Below, piece after piece: positions 25,555 through 34,002 of a stretch of DNA of 64,000 bases. Location of the stretch: NCBI RefSeq assembly GCF_004006395.2, contig NZ_CP029758.2, positions 3,658,001-3,722,000 on the forward strand, in the 5' to 3' direction. Numbering within the stretch: the first letter of the stretch is position 1; every line of letters begins with the position of its first letter. The DNA is from Clostridium sp. AWRP (GTDB lineage: Bacteria > Bacillota > Clostridia > Clostridiales > Clostridiaceae). The position numbers and the translations under genes are program-made. A model generated the notes under the pieces. It was given only the letters and a program-made list of their open reading frames with translations. It had not been told where the DNA came from and did no database searches.

Positions 25555-26667
25555 TTACTTTTCATATATTTTACTTAATATCGGTTCATTGGCTTCCCAG
25601 AAATAATTATCCTTCAATCTTTTCATATTGTCTACTATACTCTTCTTTTCTTCCCGATCTTCTATAAGTTTTCCTATGATATGTTCTAATGTATTCTTAA
25701 GATTAGCACCATCTATTCCATATCCAAAATTGTTTTTGCAAACTTCATATCCAAACTCTGTAATCTTGTTTGCAATAACTGGGGTCTCCGTTATTATACT
25801 TTCATAAAACTTATTTGGCATAGATATAGTAGCCGTATCTCCAGGATAAAAGGCATAGGTCACATCTATGTTTCTGTAAAGTTCTTCTAATTGATCTATA
25901 TGATAAGCTCCTCTTATATCTACATTTGAAAACTTTTTTGAATATTCAGCAAGCTTTTCAGAGTATATTCCCCTTCCACAAACAACTATTTGCACAAACT
26001 TGCTGTATTTTTGAGAAGCATCAATTAATGCTTTCATTTCATCATAATATCTGACAGATCCTATAAAACCAATTCTAAGTTTATCATTTGGGGTTTTTTC
26101 TATGTTATTAAATAGATTTTTATAAGGAGCATTGTTTACTATGTAAATATTTTTACTTATTTTACTGTAAAGTTCCTTCATTTTTGGGGTAACTACTATG
26201 TGAGTATCTACTTTCTTTAACATATGTCTTTCCATTAAAATTATTAAATTATAAATACACTTGTTTAAAAATCCTTTTCTGTTATAAAAGTACATATAAA
26301 AAAGATCATGTTCGTCATATATTAACTTCAACTTAAGTTTTTTATTTATACCAAGGCCTATAAAAAGTCCATCAAAGTCGTGGCAGTGGAGTGCCTGAAA
26401 ATCTCTATTTTTTAAATAATTGTATACATCTCTTTTAAAATTTAAAAATTTAAAAGCCTGCTTATATCCACTCCCATACTGGGCATTTCCAAAAAATCTT
26501 ACTATTTTTATGCCATCCAAATTTTCTTCAGGCTTATCAATATAAGTCCCTTCTCTATCCCAACATAATATAGTAATTTTATGGCCAAGTTTTGTCAAAG
26601 ACTTTGCCTCTTTATATACCCTGGGATCAGGATCAAATCCATTTGTAAGTATCATTGCAATATTCAA
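25555..26667 (-). CDS. Glycosyltransferase, GT-B fold (GT4-like)
   Basis: 370 residues. The start MNIAMILTNGFDPDPRVYKEAKSL is characteristic of a GT4-like subgroup whose N-domain begins 'T-N-x-F-D-P-D-P-R-V'. The donor half contains LRIGFIGSVRYYDEMKALI, VVCGRGIYSEKL, DIRGAYHIDQL and FYPGDTATISMPNKFYESIITETPVIA, with the E-containing donor motif. Specificity is unknown. It is eight bases from the preceding glycosyltransferase, probably co-transcribed and translationally coupled. Confidence 0.87.
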   Translation of the reverse strand: MNIAMILTNGFDPDPRVYKEAKSLTKLGHKITILCWDREGTYIDKPEENLDGIKIVRFFGNAQYGSGYKQAFKFLNFKRDVYNYLKNRDFQALHCHDFDGLFIGLGINKKLKLKLIYDEHDLFYMYFYNRKGFLNKCIYNLIILMERHMLKKVDTHIVVTPKMKELYSKISKNIYIVNNAPYKNLFNNIEKTPNDKLRIGFIGSVRYYDEMKALIDASQKYSKFVQIVVCGRGIYSEKLAEYSKKFSNVDIRGAYHIDQLEELYRNIDVTYAFYPGDTATISMPNKFYESIITETPVIANKITEFGYEVCKNNFGYGIDGANLKNTLEHIIGKLIEDREEKKSIVDNMKRLKDNYFWEANEPILSKIYEK

Positions 26668-26674
26668 TATTATT

Positions 26675-27856
26675 TCACCTCATAATCTCATTGTATATAT
26701 GAATAGTTTTCTGAGCATTTCTAAGCCAGGTAAATTCACTTAATACTGTTTTCTTACCATTTTCACCTACAATTTTAGCCTTATCCTTATGACTCAATAT
26801 ATAATCTATAGTACAAACTAAATCATCTAAATCATGAGGTTCAACCAAAAATCCATTTTTTTTATCCACAATAACATCCTCTATTCCCTGACCTTTAACA
26901 CCTATAACGGGTATACCACTATTCATCGCTTCTATATACACTATTCCAAAACCTTCCTGCCAACTTGGAAGTGCAAATACATCACACTTTGGGGACATAT
27001 ATTTTATTACTTGAGAATGAGGTAACTTTCCTAAGAAAATCACATTTTTATTTAAACTCAAATTATCTACAAGTCTTTTTAAATTCCTGTATTCCTCTCC
27101 ATCACCAATTATGTAATATTTTATAGTAGGATACATATTTACAAGTTTTGAAACAGCTCTTATATTCAAATCTATTCCTTTTGTCTTTATTAAAGCAGAC
27201 ACACTGAGCATTACATAATCTCCCTCTAACTCAATTTGCTTATCTGCTACATATTCTTCCGGGTTAATTCCATTATTTATTACTACTGTTTTATCTAGAA
27301 GCTCCTTTTTTTCTATAATATTTCTCAGCTTATTACTGACAGTTATTATTTTGTCTGCATTTTTCAAAACTTTAGTCACATTTTTTCTACACATATTATT
27401 CTTTTTTATAGTATATTGAAAATCCTGACCATGAATTGTCACTACAAAAGGCACTTTATACTTTTTACTAAGAGTTATACTTGCAAATCCTACTGGTATA
27501 GCTGTATGTGCATGTATTACATCGAATTTAAACTTTTTATACAATTTGCTTATAATTTTCCTTATGCCTAAGTACATAAAAAATCCTGAGTATTGAAGGA
27601 ATAACCCTCCCGGAAATTCTATATATCTAGGATAAAAAACTTCCACACCATCAAGTACCATTTTAGATGGAATATCAATATAAGCTTTATACTTCTTTAT
27701 GTTTCCTAAAAAAGCTGGTACATAGGGAACAGGGCACACAACCTTTACCCTACAGCCTTCATTTATGAGTTTTTGCACTTGTTTGTGGACAAAAATACCT
27801 AAAACACTGTTAGAACATGAGGGATACATATGTGAAATAACTAGTACATTCTTCAT
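26675..27856 (-). CDS. Glycosyltransferase family 4
   Basis: 393-residue GT-B enzyme. The start VLVISHMYPSCSNSVLGIFVHKQVQKL has the glycine-rich acceptor loop. VVTIHGQDFQYTIKK, the donor domain LSVSALIKTKGIDLNIRAV, YIIGDGEEYRNLKRLV, NVIFLGKLPHSQV and LPSWQEGFGIVYIEAMNSGIPVIGVKGQG (with its E-x7-E) follow. It probably adds one sugar of the repeat unit on the cytoplasmic face. It lies directly after the WbpM-like dehydratase. Confidence 0.92.
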   Translation of the reverse strand: MKNVLVISHMYPSCSNSVLGIFVHKQVQKLINEGCRVKVVCPVPYVPAFLGNIKKYKAYIDIPSKMVLDGVEVFYPRYIEFPGGLFLQYSGFFMYLGIRKIISKLYKKFKFDVIHAHTAIPVGFASITLSKKYKVPFVVTIHGQDFQYTIKKNNMCRKNVTKVLKNADKIITVSNKLRNIIEKKELLDKTVVINNGINPEEYVADKQIELEGDYVMLSVSALIKTKGIDLNIRAVSKLVNMYPTIKYYIIGDGEEYRNLKRLVDNLSLNKNVIFLGKLPHSQVIKYMSPKCDVFALPSWQEGFGIVYIEAMNSGIPVIGVKGQGIEDVIVDKKNGFLVEPHDLDDLVCTIDYILSHKDKAKIVGENGKKTVLSEFTWLRNAQKTIHIYNEIMR

Positions 27857-27874
27857 GGCTTATTCATCCTTTTG

Positions 27875-29713
27875 CTATTTTTTTCTCTTATAGGTTGGTA
27901 CTTTTTCCTCTATAAGTTTAATTATTTCCTGTTTATCTTCATTTACCACTTCTCTAAACTGTTTTATAGACTCCTCCACAAAAGTCATATCTATTTTAGC
28001 TGGTTTTTCAACAAATATCTTATCGTGTTCCGTGGAAGTTAAAGCTACTTCATTCATAAGAAGTTCCTCATATAATTTCTCTCCCGGTCTTAAACCTGTA
28101 TATTCTATTTTTATATCCACATCAGGTTCATATCCAGACAAAGTTATTAGATCCTTAGCCAAATCTACTATTTTTACAGGTTTCCCCATATCAAGTACAA
28201 AAATTTCTCCACCATGGGCTATGGCACCTGCCTGAATTACAAGCTGTGCTGCTTCAGGTATAGTCATAAAAAATCTATTTATTTCAGGATGGGTTACTGT
28301 AACAGGTCCCCCATGGGCTATTTGCTTTTTAAAAAGTGGAATTACCGAACCATTACTCCCTAAAACATTTCCAAATCTTACAGCTACATACTCAGTCTCA
28401 CTAACTTCGTCAAAAGCCTGCACCATAATTTCACAAAATCTCTTTGAAGCTCCCATAACATTAGTTGGATTAACTGCCTTATCCGTACTTATTTGAACAA
28501 ATTTATTCACTTCAAATTCATCACAACATTTTAATACATTATAGGTACCAATTATATTATTCTTAACGGCTTCTGCCGGATTACCTTCCATAAGTGGAAC
28601 GTGCTTATGAGCAGCTGCATGAAAAACCACTTCAGGTCTATATTTGTCAAATATACTTCTTAATCTGTCTTCATCCCTTATAGAAGCTATAATTATGGCT
28701 TTATTTAATTTTGGATAATTATAGTTCAATTCCATCTGCACATCATAAACGTTATTTTCATATATGTCTAGTATCAGAAGCTGCTTTGGACCAAATCTAG
28801 CTATCTGTCTGCATAACTCAGATCCTATAGATCCTCCCCCACCTGTGACCATTATAACCTTATCCTTTATGTACTTATTTATATTTTCATTGTTAAGTTT
28901 AACTTCATCTCTTCCAAGAAGGTCTTCTATGTTTACATCTCTTAATTTGCTCATATTTAAATTTCCATCTATCATTTCATATATGCCAGGTAAAGTTTTA
29001 AGCTTGCATTTTGTACTTTTGCATATATTTATGATTTCCCTTTTAGTCTTTATATCTGCAGAAGGCATTGCAATTATTATTTCTTCTATACTTCTTTCCT
29101 TGCATATTCTTGGTATGTCATCTCTTCCTCCTAAAACTTTTATACCATTTATCAATTTTTTTCTTTTTGTTTCATCATCATCTACAAGTCCAGCTACATC
29201 ATAATTAAAATTTCTATTTTTCTTTATTTCCTTTATAAGAACTGCAGATGCATCTCCTGCACCAATTATAAGCAGCCTTTTATTTCTTATTTTTTTATAT
29301 TCTCCTACGCTTTTATCTTGAAGCAGCCTATATATAAATCTTATTCCACCTAACGTTAGCACAGATAATATCCAAAAAATTATATGTACGGTATATGGAA
29401 ATCTATAATACCTATTTTCAAGGAACTTATAATTTATAAAATAGCTGTAAATTACAAATATAATATTGGATACAGAAACAGAATATACAATAGAAATTAA
29501 CTCTTCTACTGATGCATATTTCCATATACTATCGTATAAATTAAAAACTTTGTTAAATACTAAAGTTATAATTACCATAGGAATAACTGAAATTTTTAAA
29601 AATATTATATATTCCTGCTGTATATTAAAATCAAATTTAAGTAATAAGGCAAAATATAAGGAACCTATAAGAAATAATATATCGTATACTATGAGTTTTT
29701 TGTCTTTTTGCAT
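27875..29713 (-). CDS. Membrane-bound UDP-GlcNAc 4,6-dehydratase (WbpM/CapD/PglF type)
   Basis: 612 residues: four membrane helices (residues 8-130); a first nucleotide-binding domain with LLIIGAGDASAVLI (148-160); then an SDR domain with MVTGGGGSIGSE (288-299) and FHAAAHKHVPLME. The catalytic segment is STDKAV (409-414) with M420-x3-K424, i.e. Met in place of the usual Tyr, as in WbpM-like C6 dehydratases. It makes UDP-4-keto-6-deoxy sugars for QuiNAc, FucNAc or bacillosamine-type residues. No aminotransferase or reductase partner is visible in the window. Confidence 0.92.
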   Translation of the reverse strand: MQKDKKLIVYDILFLIGSLYFALLLKFDFNIQQEYIIFLKISVIPMVIITLVFNKVFNLYDSIWKYASVEELISIVYSVSVSNIIFVIYSYFINYKFLENRYYRFPYTVHIIFWILSVLTLGGIRFIYRLLQDKSVGEYKKIRNKRLLIIGAGDASAVLIKEIKKNRNFNYDVAGLVDDDETKRKKLINGIKVLGGRDDIPRICKERSIEEIIIAMPSADIKTKREIINICKSTKCKLKTLPGIYEMIDGNLNMSKLRDVNIEDLLGRDEVKLNNENINKYIKDKVIMVTGGGGSIGSELCRQIARFGPKQLLILDIYENNVYDVQMELNYNYPKLNKAIIIASIRDEDRLRSIFDKYRPEVVFHAAAHKHVPLMEGNPAEAVKNNIIGTYNVLKCCDEFEVNKFVQISTDKAVNPTNVMGASKRFCEIMVQAFDEVSETEYVAVRFGNVLGSNGSVIPLFKKQIAHGGPVTVTHPEINRFFMTIPEAAQLVIQAGAIAHGGEIFVLDMGKPVKIVDLAKDLITLSGYEPDVDIKIEYTGLRPGEKLYEELLMNEVALTSTEHDKIFVEKPAKIDMTFVEESIKQFREVVNEDKQEIIKLIEEKVPTYKRKK

Positions 29714-29833
29714 TTCAACACTTCCTAAATTATTGTAAAAATTTTATATAAAAACTCCCTTTATCTATTTTACATCATAAACGAAATTATTCAACATGTT
29801 TTTTAACAGGTAATGCCACGCATCACACAATTT

Positions 29834-29864
29834 AATACTGCTGTTCTATTTCACCAGCAGTATT
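29834..29864. repeat. Perfect 10-bp inverted repeat in the galU-dehydratase gap
   Basis: AATACTGCTG (29834-29843) and CAGCAGTATT (29855-29864) can form a hairpin with an 11-base loop. A T-rich run follows only on the plus strand, the wrong side for the flanking minus-strand genes. It may be a processing or pausing hairpin within the long mRNA. Confidence 0.4.
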
Positions 29865-29891
29865 GATAAATTAATTAATTTTTTGTTACTA

Positions 29892-29946
29892 AATAAATTG
29901 CATCTATAATTTTACATAAATTCTAAAATTATAGATGCAATTTATT
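29892..29946 (-). terminator. 23-bp perfect hairpin just after galU
   Basis: The arms 29892-29914 and 29924-29946 are exactly complementary with a 9-base loop, starting five bases after the galU stop. On the minus strand it is followed by an A-rich then mixed sequence rather than a clean T-run, so it may be a strong pause site, an mRNA-stabilising end or an imperfect terminator splitting the cluster into two transcripts. Confidence 0.5.
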
Positions 29947-29951
29947 AAACT

Positions 29952-30869
29952 CTATTTCTTCTGAGAATTAGAAGTTATATCATCATAAACTTCTTTAAAT
30001 ATCTTTTGTTCTTTTAGAGACAAAAGATATTTCATAAAAGGCTTTTTTAATTCATCTCTCTTCAAGGCATATTCCACAGTGGCTTGTAAGAATCCAAGTT
30101 TGTCTCCTACATCATACCTTCTTCCCTCAAAATTATACGCATACATAGCTTCATTTTGAGCTAAGGTTCTCAGGGCATCTGTGAGTTGAATTTCTCCTCC
30201 CTTTCCTGGAGTGGTGTTCTCTAATATTTCAAATATGGATGGTGTTATTATATATCTTCCAAGTATGGCTATATTAGATGGAGCCTCTTCCACTTTAGGT
30301 TTTTCTATTAAATCTTTAACTTTGTATACCTTATCTTCTATATACATTCCTTTTACTATACCATATCTATCTACGTATTCTTTAGGAACCTCCTGTACAC
30401 CTATAATTGAAGTTTTATATTCATCATAGCATTTTATAAGCTGTTTTAAGCAAGGTTCCTTACTATCTACCACATCATCACCAAGCATTACTGCAAAAGG
30501 TTGATTTCCAACAAAAGTTTTTGCACAACTTATTGCATGGCCAAGGCCCTTAGGTTCCTTCTGTCTTATGTAGTATATATCTGCCATATTCGATATATCC
30601 TGTACCATTTTCAAAAGATCTTTCTTGTCTTTATTCTCCAGTTCCTGTTCCAATTCTACGGATTTATCAAAGTGATCTTCTATTGCCCTCTTATTTTTTC
30701 CCGTTATTATTAAAATTTCTTCTATTCCAGATGCTACTGCTTCTTCTATAATATATTGGATGGTAGGTTTATCTACTATAGGCAGCATTTCCTTAGGTTG
30801 AGCCTTCGTTGCTGGCAAAAATCTTGTTCCAAGACCAGCAGCTGGTATTATAGCCTTTTTTACATTCAC
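29952..30869 (-). CDS. galU: UTP-glucose-1-phosphate uridylyltransferase
   Basis: Cytoplasmic nucleotidyltransferase of about 305 residues that makes UDP-glucose from glucose-1-phosphate. The N-terminus KKAIIPAAGLGTRFLPATKAQPKEMLPI has the nucleotide-binding GLGTRFLP loop. KPTIQYIIEEAV, MLGDDVV, LIEKPKVEEAPSNIAILGRYI and GGEIQLTDAL are diagnostic. GTG 30869 follows GGAGATTTTAAG; the frame can be extended to 30893 without support. It lies one gene after phosphoglucomutase, so the two steps glucose-6-P to UDP-glucose are neighbours. Confidence 0.96.
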   Translation of the reverse strand: MNVKKAIIPAAGLGTRFLPATKAQPKEMLPIVDKPTIQYIIEEAVASGIEEILIITGKNKRAIEDHFDKSVELEQELENKDKKDLLKMVQDISNMADIYYIRQKEPKGLGHAISCAKTFVGNQPFAVMLGDDVVDSKEPCLKQLIKCYDEYKTSIIGVQEVPKEYVDRYGIVKGMYIEDKVYKVKDLIEKPKVEEAPSNIAILGRYIITPSIFEILENTTPGKGGEIQLTDALRTLAQNEAMYAYNFEGRRYDVGDKLGFLQATVEYALKRDELKKPFMKYLLSLKEQKIFKEVYDDITSNSQKK

Positions 30870-30904
30870 CTTAAAATCTCCTTTCACATTCATGTTACAT
30901 AAGA

Positions 30905-31987
30905 TTACTTTTTTTCAATCTTCTTAATAAAATTATCTATTTCAATAACTACTTCATCTTTAGGATCTATTTTCTTTGCGATTTCCAGATGTTTTTTTGC
31001 ATCTTGTAAATTTCCAGAGTCCAAATAGCACATTATAAGATTAGTGCATATTTCTACGGATCTGGTGGCTTCAAATGCTTTTCTCAAATAAGCTATAGCC
31101 TTTTCATAGTCTCCAATAGATGCATAATTTATACCCATTTCGTTTACAATTTCTACTATACTGCTGTCTATATTAAGTGCATCATTTAAGTAATAAATTG
31201 CCTTTTCATAATTTTCTAGTTTTCTATATCCAACTGCTATGTAGTAATACAAAGAAGCATTATCTCCAAAAGTATCCATAAGAGGTATCAACAATTTTAA
31301 TGCTTCTTCAGGATTATCTTCTAAAAGCTCTTTTCCCCTGTCATAGTGTACAATAGATTTGAGTTCCTCTTTCATGTCTGTTATCTCTAAGGTTTCTTTT
31401 CCACCTTTTCCTACATAGTTATTTATATAAAACAATGCTTTTTCATAATCTCCATCTTCTCTTTTAATAAGGGATTCATAAAGATATGGCAGTGCATAAT
31501 TTTCTTTGGATTCGGCTTTTTTTAATATTTCCAACTCCTCTTCCTTATAGATTTTATTGGTTTTTCTAATCTCATCTACCATGACTATAAGTTTGTCATA
31601 TATTTCTGTAGAATCTTCCATAATAGATAAGCCTTTTAATAATATATAGGCATCTTCATATTCTTTATTTTTAAAATTCTTCGCTATTATACCTTTTATA
31701 AATCTAATATATTCATTATTTCCAACTATTATACTTTTATAGTGATTGCTAAACCTAAAATTTTCATCTGCACCTAATACGTAAAACATACCTTCAACAA
31801 AATACCCTATTGGTATTCTATCCATATTGTTTTTAATTTTAACATCGTCAACTATATTTTTAGAATTTAAAGGCAAATATATATCTCCTGAAAAAGTAAC
31901 TTTAAATATTTTTTCTAAACTTTTTTCATTTACTTCTACAAATAATAATTTAGATAATTTTTCTGCAAAATGTGATTTTATATCCAT
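30905..31987 (-). CDS. Tetratricopeptide-repeat protein of unknown function
   Basis: About 360 residues, soluble, no signal peptide. The N-terminal half is not recognised. From about residue 170 there are TPR-like helical hairpins, clearest in the last 130 residues (ASLYYYIAVGYRKLENYEKA, EIVNEMGINYASIGDYEKAI and EICTNLIMCYLDSGNLQDAK). TPRs bind proteins, so a scaffolding role is possible. It lies between pgcA and galU with 23- and 35-base gaps, which suggests co-transcription. ATG 31987 follows AGGTGG. Confidence 0.8.
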   Translation of the reverse strand: MDIKSHFAEKLSKLLFVEVNEKSLEKIFKVTFSGDIYLPLNSKNIVDDVKIKNNMDRIPIGYFVEGMFYVLGADENFRFSNHYKSIIVGNNEYIRFIKGIIAKNFKNKEYEDAYILLKGLSIMEDSTEIYDKLIVMVDEIRKTNKIYKEEELEILKKAESKENYALPYLYESLIKREDGDYEKALFYINNYVGKGGKETLEITDMKEELKSIVHYDRGKELLEDNPEEALKLLIPLMDTFGDNASLYYYIAVGYRKLENYEKAIYYLNDALNIDSSIVEIVNEMGINYASIGDYEKAIAYLRKAFEATRSVEICTNLIMCYLDSGNLQDAKKHLEIAKKIDPKDEVVIEIDNFIKKIEKK

Positions 31988-32010
31988 TAATTTACCACCT
32001 ACACAATTTA

Positions 32011-33738
32011 TTAGCAATTTACATCGTCTATTATTTTCATAACTCTTTTCTCAAATACATTCATTTTCTCTTCAGCATCTTTCAAGCTATTTCCTATTAT
32101 TGAAAGATAAATTTTTATTTTAGGCTCCGTTCCTGAAGGCCTAACTACAAACCAGGATTTATCTTCCATAATAAATTTCAGAACATTTGACTTAGGTAAA
32201 TCTATTTTACTTTCATTTATATTTATTAAATCTTTTTCTACACTTAACTTATAGTCTAGTTTTTTAACTATTTTTGTATCGCCAAGTGTTCTTTTCATGG
32301 AATGTCTCATATACTGAAGAATATTTTCTATTTTTTCATGACCCTCTCTTCCTTTAAGTTCTACTGAAATCAATTTTTCTTTATAAAATCCATATTTTTT
32401 GTAAAGTTCTAGTAAAGCTTCATAAAGACTTATGCCCTTCATTTTATAGTACAATGTCATTTCACATATAAGAGTAGAGGCAATTACAGCATCCTTGTCT
32501 CTTACAAAATCTCCTGCTAAGTAGCCGTAGCTTTCTTCAAATCCAAATATATAGTCTTTATTTCCCTTACTTTTAAATTCTTTTATTTTTTCTCCTATAT
32601 ATTTAAACCCAGTTAACACATTTACTAATTCTACTCCATATTCTTTTGCTATATCTTGAGCCATCTCCGTAGTCACTATAGTTTTTACTACAACACCATT
32701 TTTCGGTAATTTATCAGTTTCCTTTAAGGATGAAAGAATATAATGGGTTAAAAGAACACCTACTTGATTTCCAGTAAGTGTTTTATACTGGCCTTCTACA
32801 TTTTTCACTACTATCCCTATTCTATCACAATCTGGATCTGTTCCAAATATTATATCTGGTTTTATAGTCTGTGCCATATCTAAAGCCAGCTTAAAAACTC
32901 TAGGATCTTCGGGATTAGGATATTCTGCTGTTGGAAAACTTCCATCTGGACTTTCCTGTTCTTTTACTATATTCACATTTTCATATCCAAGTTCTTTAAG
33001 CGCCCTCCTCACTGGAATATTACCAGTTCCATGCAGTGGAGTATATATTATTTTTAAATCTTTTGCATGTGATTTTATAAGATCTTTCCTTATAGCCAGG
33101 TTCTTTACTTTATCTATATAGGACTTATCTATATCTTCTCCCAGCATATGAAGTATACCTTTGCTTTCAGCTTCCTTTAAATCCATATGTTTTATTTCTG
33201 AAAAATCACTGATACTTTCTATACAAGATAGTATTTTATTTGCAAAATCATCTGTTACCTGTCCACCATCTTCCCCATATACCTTATATCCATTATATTG
33301 CTTTGGGTTATGAGATGCTGTTATAACAATACCTGCCTTGCTTTTAAGTTCTCTTACTGCATAGGAGAGCATTGGTGTTGGATGAAGAGTTTTAAAAAGA
33401 TTTACTTCTATACCATTAGCACATAAATTACTTGCAGCAGCCTGTGCAAATTCCTTGGACATTATTCTACAATCATAAGCTATGCATACGGAAATATTTG
33501 TATTATATTTTTTTATAAGATATTTTGATAATCCTTCTGTAGCTTTTCCCACAGTATATATATTCATTCTATTACTTCCTATACCTATTACGCCTCTAAG
33601 ACCTCCTGTGCCAAATTCCAAATCCTTATAAAATCTATCTTCTATTTCCTTTTCATCCTCTATATTTTTTAGTTCTATTTTTCCATCGTCATCCACATAA
33701 GGTGAACTCAACCAATATTCATATTTTTCTCTATACAT
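32011..33738 (-). CDS. pgcA: Phosphoglucomutase / phosphomannomutase
   Basis: Alpha-D-phosphohexomutase of 575 residues, the long clostridial/bacillar PgcA class. It interconverts glucose-6-P and glucose-1-P. Visible: FGTGGLRGVIGIG (residues 42-54), the active-site phosphoserine loop TASHNP (140-145, S142), metal loop DPDCDRIG, substrate loop GFEESYGYLAGDF and C-terminal VVRPSGTEPKIKIYL. It is the first gene of the long minus-strand run, with TATAAT at 33776-33781 as a possible -10 element upstream. Confidence 0.95.
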   Translation of the reverse strand: MYREKYEYWLSSPYVDDDGKIELKNIEDEKEIEDRFYKDLEFGTGGLRGVIGIGSNRMNIYTVGKATEGLSKYLIKKYNTNISVCIAYDCRIMSKEFAQAAASNLCANGIEVNLFKTLHPTPMLSYAVRELKSKAGIVITASHNPKQYNGYKVYGEDGGQVTDDFANKILSCIESISDFSEIKHMDLKEAESKGILHMLGEDIDKSYIDKVKNLAIRKDLIKSHAKDLKIIYTPLHGTGNIPVRRALKELGYENVNIVKEQESPDGSFPTAEYPNPEDPRVFKLALDMAQTIKPDIIFGTDPDCDRIGIVVKNVEGQYKTLTGNQVGVLLTHYILSSLKETDKLPKNGVVVKTIVTTEMAQDIAKEYGVELVNVLTGFKYIGEKIKEFKSKGNKDYIFGFEESYGYLAGDFVRDKDAVIASTLICEMTLYYKMKGISLYEALLELYKKYGFYKEKLISVELKGREGHEKIENILQYMRHSMKRTLGDTKIVKKLDYKLSVEKDLININESKIDLPKSNVLKFIMEDKSWFVVRPSGTEPKIKIYLSIIGNSLKDAEEKMNVFEKRVMKIIDDVNC

Positions 33739-33890
33739 TATCTTTACCTCCTATATGCAATATTTAACATTTACTATTATACTATAAACTATATCTAAAA
33801 ACATGTATACAACCATATTTTTACCTCATAATATATATATATAACTTATTTCTTAATTTTAGGTTAATTTATTTATATAAATTGGTATTA

Positions 33891-33919
33891 TTGAATCTCT
33901 ATGTGAATTAACATATAAT
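33891..33919 (+). promoter_or_regulatory. Sigma-A-type promoter for the decarboxylase gene
   Basis: TTGAAT (33891-33896), an exact 17-bp spacer and TATAAT (33914-33919) predict a transcript starting near 33926, only about 22 bases before a terminator-like hairpin. Confidence 0.7.
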
Positions 33920-33947
33920 GATATTAGTTTTTACTAAGTATGATTAT

Positions 33948-33982
33948 CCCTTTAATTCCAAGAGTTAAAGGGTATTTTTTTT
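33948..33982 (+). terminator. Terminator-like hairpin in the decarboxylase leader
   Basis: CCCTTTAA (33948-33955) pairs with TTAAAGGG (33965-33972) and is followed by A then T8 (33975-33982). It looks like an intrinsic terminator on the plus strand, but it ends about one base before the ribosome binding site of the downstream gene. A competing upstream pairing is not obvious to me. Confidence 0.65.
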
Positions 33983-34002
33983 GAAGGAAGGTGTTTATCA
34001 AG

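Noticed and set aside
8085..33738. Teichoic acid (tag/tar) cluster, suggested by the WecG/TagA-type gene
   Set aside because: No TagB/TagF glycerophosphotransferases, TagD or TagGH are present; the Wzy-like genes, initiating transferase and amino-uronic acid genes indicate a Wzy-dependent polysaccharide.
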